From Chloroflexota bacterium (lineage in GTDB: Bacteria > Chloroflexota > Dehalococcoidia > Lucifugimonadales > UBA3495): a stretch of 7,610 nucleotides of DNA. The position numbers were made by a program, and so were the translations under genes. The number at the start of each line of letters is the position of its first letter. The first letter of the stretch is position 1. The notes below the pieces were generated by a model. The model ran no database searches. It was not told the DNA's origin and saw only the letters and a list, made by a program, of their open reading frames with translations. This document shows, one piece after another, positions 6,458 to 7,610 of the stretch. The DNA lies in assembly GCA_022561675.1 (NCBI GenBank), contig JADFQT010000121.1, positions 1-7,610 of the forward strand. The letters run 5' to 3'.

Positions 6458-6553
6458 ATTCCATTTAGGCCGCTTCCCGTCCTACCTGCTCGGTAAGGGA
6501 AATTTTCAATACCAATTTCACACCGTAACTTTCCCAATCCCTATCGAAGATAT

Positions 6554-6582
6554 TTGAACTTAATGTCTTCCTTAGCTAAAGT
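6554..6582 (+). promoter_or_regulatory. Candidate sigma-70-type promoter for the plus-strand regulator
   Basis: TTGAAC (6554-6559) and TAAAGT (6577-6582) are separated by 17 bases; each matches four of six consensus positions. Transcription would begin near 6589, giving a leader of about 70 bases. The match is modest and other starts upstream are possible. Confidence 0.3.
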
Positions 6583-6653
6583 CGAATCTGTACCTCATGA
6601 TTAAGTCTTCCGGGCAGTCAGTCGATACCCTTGAGGTAACGCTATAGAGCCCT

Positions 6654-6661
6654 GGGAAGGA
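6654..6661 (+). promoter_or_regulatory. Ribosome binding site with ambiguous start choice for the plus-strand regulator
   Basis: GGGAAGGA (6654-6661) abuts ATG at 6661, overlaps the spacing for ATG at 6664, and stands five bases before the in-frame TTG at 6667. Spacing alone favours TTG, which would shorten the protein by two residues; codon preference favours one of the ATGs. The site overlaps one arm of a 10-base inverted repeat whose partner is at 6421-6430. Confidence 0.5.
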
Positions 6662-7395
6662 TGATGTTGTATAAGAAATCCTGTGTTCTGCTGGTGGAAG
6701 ACGACCCGAGAGTTCTGCGTCTCGAGCGGATGGTGCTGGAGAAGGAAGGCTTCTCTGTGGTGGCGGCGGGGAGTGGCGAGGAGGCTCTGGAGATGTTGGC
6801 GGAGATAACTCCGTCGCTGATAGTCCTGGACGTTGGGCTGCCTGGAATTGACGGGTTTACCACCTGCTCCCGGATTCGGGAGTTCTCTCAGGTATCCATC
6901 ATTATGGTTACCGGTAAGGATTTCAACGAGGACAAGGTGCGGGGCCTGGACCTGGGGGCCGACGACTACATTACCAAGCCCTTCTCTCCCAACGAGTTGG
7001 CGGCCCGGGTGAAGGCGGCGCTGCGACGGTCGGTGATGAGCAACGAAGTCGTGGAGCCGACGGTCCAGGTTGGCGAGCTACTTATCGACTTCGCCAGCAA
7101 TCGAGTATCGTTGGGTCAGAGTGAGGTCTTCCTGTCGGATACCGAGTATCGGCTGCTCTCCTACCTGGCCAGAAACGCCGGCCGCATCGTGACCCGCGAC
7201 CAGATTCTGGAGCGGATCTGGGGTGAGGAATACGTGGGGGAGGACCACCTGTTGCACGTGACCATTGGACGGCTCCGCCTGAAACTGGAGGATCAGACCC
7301 GCCGGCCCAAGTACATCCTCACTCGCCGGGGCATTGGCTACAGCTTCCCCACGACCGAGGAAATCGGCGCATCGGCGGCGGTGGGGGTTGGCTGA
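6661..7395 (+). CDS. OmpR/PhoB-family response regulator (receiver plus winged-helix DNA-binding domain)
   Basis: This 244-residue protein is close to the usual size for the family. The receiver (about 7-122) has the acidic pair D14/D15 (LVEDD), phosphoacceptor D57 (IVLDVGLPG), T84 (IMVTG) and K106 (YITKPF), with GADDY before the lysine as in canonical members. The C-terminal winged helix (about 136-230) shows the family pattern: LLIDFASNRV, FLSDTEYRLLSYLARNAG, the TRDQILERIWGE turn, the recognition-helix region HVTIGRLRLKLE and the wing ending TRRGIGYSF. It should be phosphorylated by a sensor kinase and bind direct repeats as a dimer, but no kinase gene lies in the window and the target is unknown. 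It is divergent from the pilus cluster and its receiver is clearly related to that of the first cluster gene. A strong terminator follows 66 bases after the stop. The exact start codon (6661, 6664 or 6667) is open. Confidence 0.95.
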   Translation: MMLYKKSCVLLVEDDPRVLRLERMVLEKEGFSVVAAGSGEEALEMLAEITPSLIVLDVGLPGIDGFTTCSRIREFSQVSIIMVTGKDFNEDKVRGLDLGADDYITKPFSPNELAARVKAALRRSVMSNEVVEPTVQVGELLIDFASNRVSLGQSEVFLSDTEYRLLSYLARNAGRIVTRDQILERIWGEEYVGEDHLLHVTIGRLRLKLEDQTRRPKYILTRRGIGYSFPTTEEIGASAAVGVG

Positions 7396-7460
7396 AACGG
7401 GACTGCTCCCTCCCGCTGGATTAAAGCTAATACTCTCTAGCTCAAAATCCTAACAAGAGC

Positions 7461-7496
7461 GGCCCCACCATTGCTTCTGGTGGGGCCTATTTATTT
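7461..7496 (+). terminator. Intrinsic terminator downstream of the plus-strand regulator
   Basis: GGCCCCACCA (7461-7470) and TGGTGGGGCC (7478-7487) form a perfect 10-bp GC-rich stem with a 7-base loop (TTGCTTC), followed by TATTTATTT. The T-run is interrupted by two A residues but the hairpin is strong. It closes the single-gene transcript of the DNA-binding regulator. Confidence 0.9.
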
Positions 7497-7538
7497 GCCA
7501 AGAAGAGAAAGAAGGCGCGGGTCAATAGTCTTAAAATT

Positions 7539-7584
7539 CAGGGGATGATTGTGCAACTCTGAACCACGATGTTTTGCACCCCTG
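7539..7584. repeat. Interrupted inverted repeat in the terminal intergenic region
   Basis: GTGCAA (7551-7556) pairs with TTGCAC (7574-7579), and CAGGG (7539-7543) pairs with CCCTG (7580-7584), leaving a 7-base bulge on the left arm. There is no T-run after it. It could be a binding site or RNA hairpin of the next locus; otherwise nothing is visible from 7497 to the window end. Confidence 0.3.
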
Positions 7585-7610
7585 GGACACCCTTAATCGT
7601 CCCTTGTACC

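Larger units (their letters stand above)
6401..6537. repeat. Long-range inverted repeat (15 bases, two mismatches)
   Basis: TTGGGAAAGTCACAG at 6401-6415 recurs in inverted form at 6523-6537 (reading TTGGGAAAGTTACGG on the minus strand): 13 of 15 bases match and the first ten are identical. The arms are 107 bp apart. It could be a pair of binding sites facing each other or the base of an RNA fold; the enclosed segment contains further hairpins. Confidence 0.5.
6326..6660. promoter_or_regulatory. Divergent control region between the two response regulator genes
   Basis: This 335-bp region contains no gene that I can support and must hold the start signals for both regulators. It is unusually rich in repeats: TCACAGCC twice (6410-6417, 6442-6449), CTCACA twice 11 bp apart (6441, 6452), TGTGAC/GTCACA inverted (6384-6389, 6409-6414), a 15-base inverted pair with two mismatches (6401-6415, 6523-6537) and a 10-base perfect inverted pair (6421-6430, 6648-6657). 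The last of these touches the ribosome binding site of the plus-strand gene. The region looks regulatory, through operators or RNA structure; I could not match it to a known riboswitch. Confidence 0.6.

Noticed and set aside
6631..6648. Promoter TTGAGG / TATAGA before the plus-strand regulator
   Set aside because: The hexamers are only six bases apart, and a start after TATAGA would fall within the ribosome binding site.
1..7610. CRISPR array, insertion sequence, tRNA or rRNA genes
   Set aside because: No regularly spaced repeats, transposase motifs, tRNA-like folds or rRNA sequence were seen.

Overview
The window looks like a stretch of bacterial chromosome (roughly 55% GC, dense genes, Shine-Dalgarno sites, some TTG starts). 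It holds the cytoplasmic and inner-membrane part of a type IV pilus or type II secretion-like machine next to two response regulators. The receiver sequences and the pilus gene set remind me of Chloroflexota (Dehalococcoidia/SAR202-type genomes). That is an impression from the protein sequences and could not be tested here.

Layout. Five genes lie on the minus strand, read from high to low coordinates. They are an atypical response regulator with a long disordered linker and a C-terminal alpha/beta domain (about 6319-4997), a PilB/GspE assembly ATPase (4885-3089), a PilC/GspF platform protein (3077-1866), a PilO/GspM-like protein starting at TTG (1838-1248), and a PilM-like protein that reads on into a PilN-like start and leaves the window at base 1. 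Gaps are 111, 11 and 27 bases, then a one-base stop/start overlap, so pilB-pilC-pilO-pilMN is very probably one transcript, perhaps led by the regulator gene. Divergently, on the plus strand, an OmpR/PhoB-family regulator (6661-7395) ends just before a clear intrinsic terminator (7461-7496). The 335-bp divergent spacer (6326-6660) is rich in inverted and direct repeats, including a possible 11-bp-phased PhoB-like box. The last ~110 bases hold no gene that I can see.

How the parts work together. By family knowledge, PilB hydrolyses ATP and turns PilC to push pilins into a fibre, while PilM, PilN and PilO form the inner-membrane collar that ties motor to platform. The regulator gene at the head of the cluster has a complete phospho-receiver but no DNA-binding domain, so I infer that it acts through protein contacts, possibly on the pilus motor. 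Its receiver is a close relative of that of the divergent DNA-binding regulator, which suggests local duplication. No histidine kinase, pilin, prepilin peptidase or PilT lies in the window.

The most unusual points are the REC-linker-alpha/beta regulator, the PilM-PilN (GspL-like) fusion with degenerate nucleotide-binding motifs, the pilO-before-pilMN order, a PilB N-domain whose c-di-GMP-type motifs look eroded, and the repeat-rich divergent control region.
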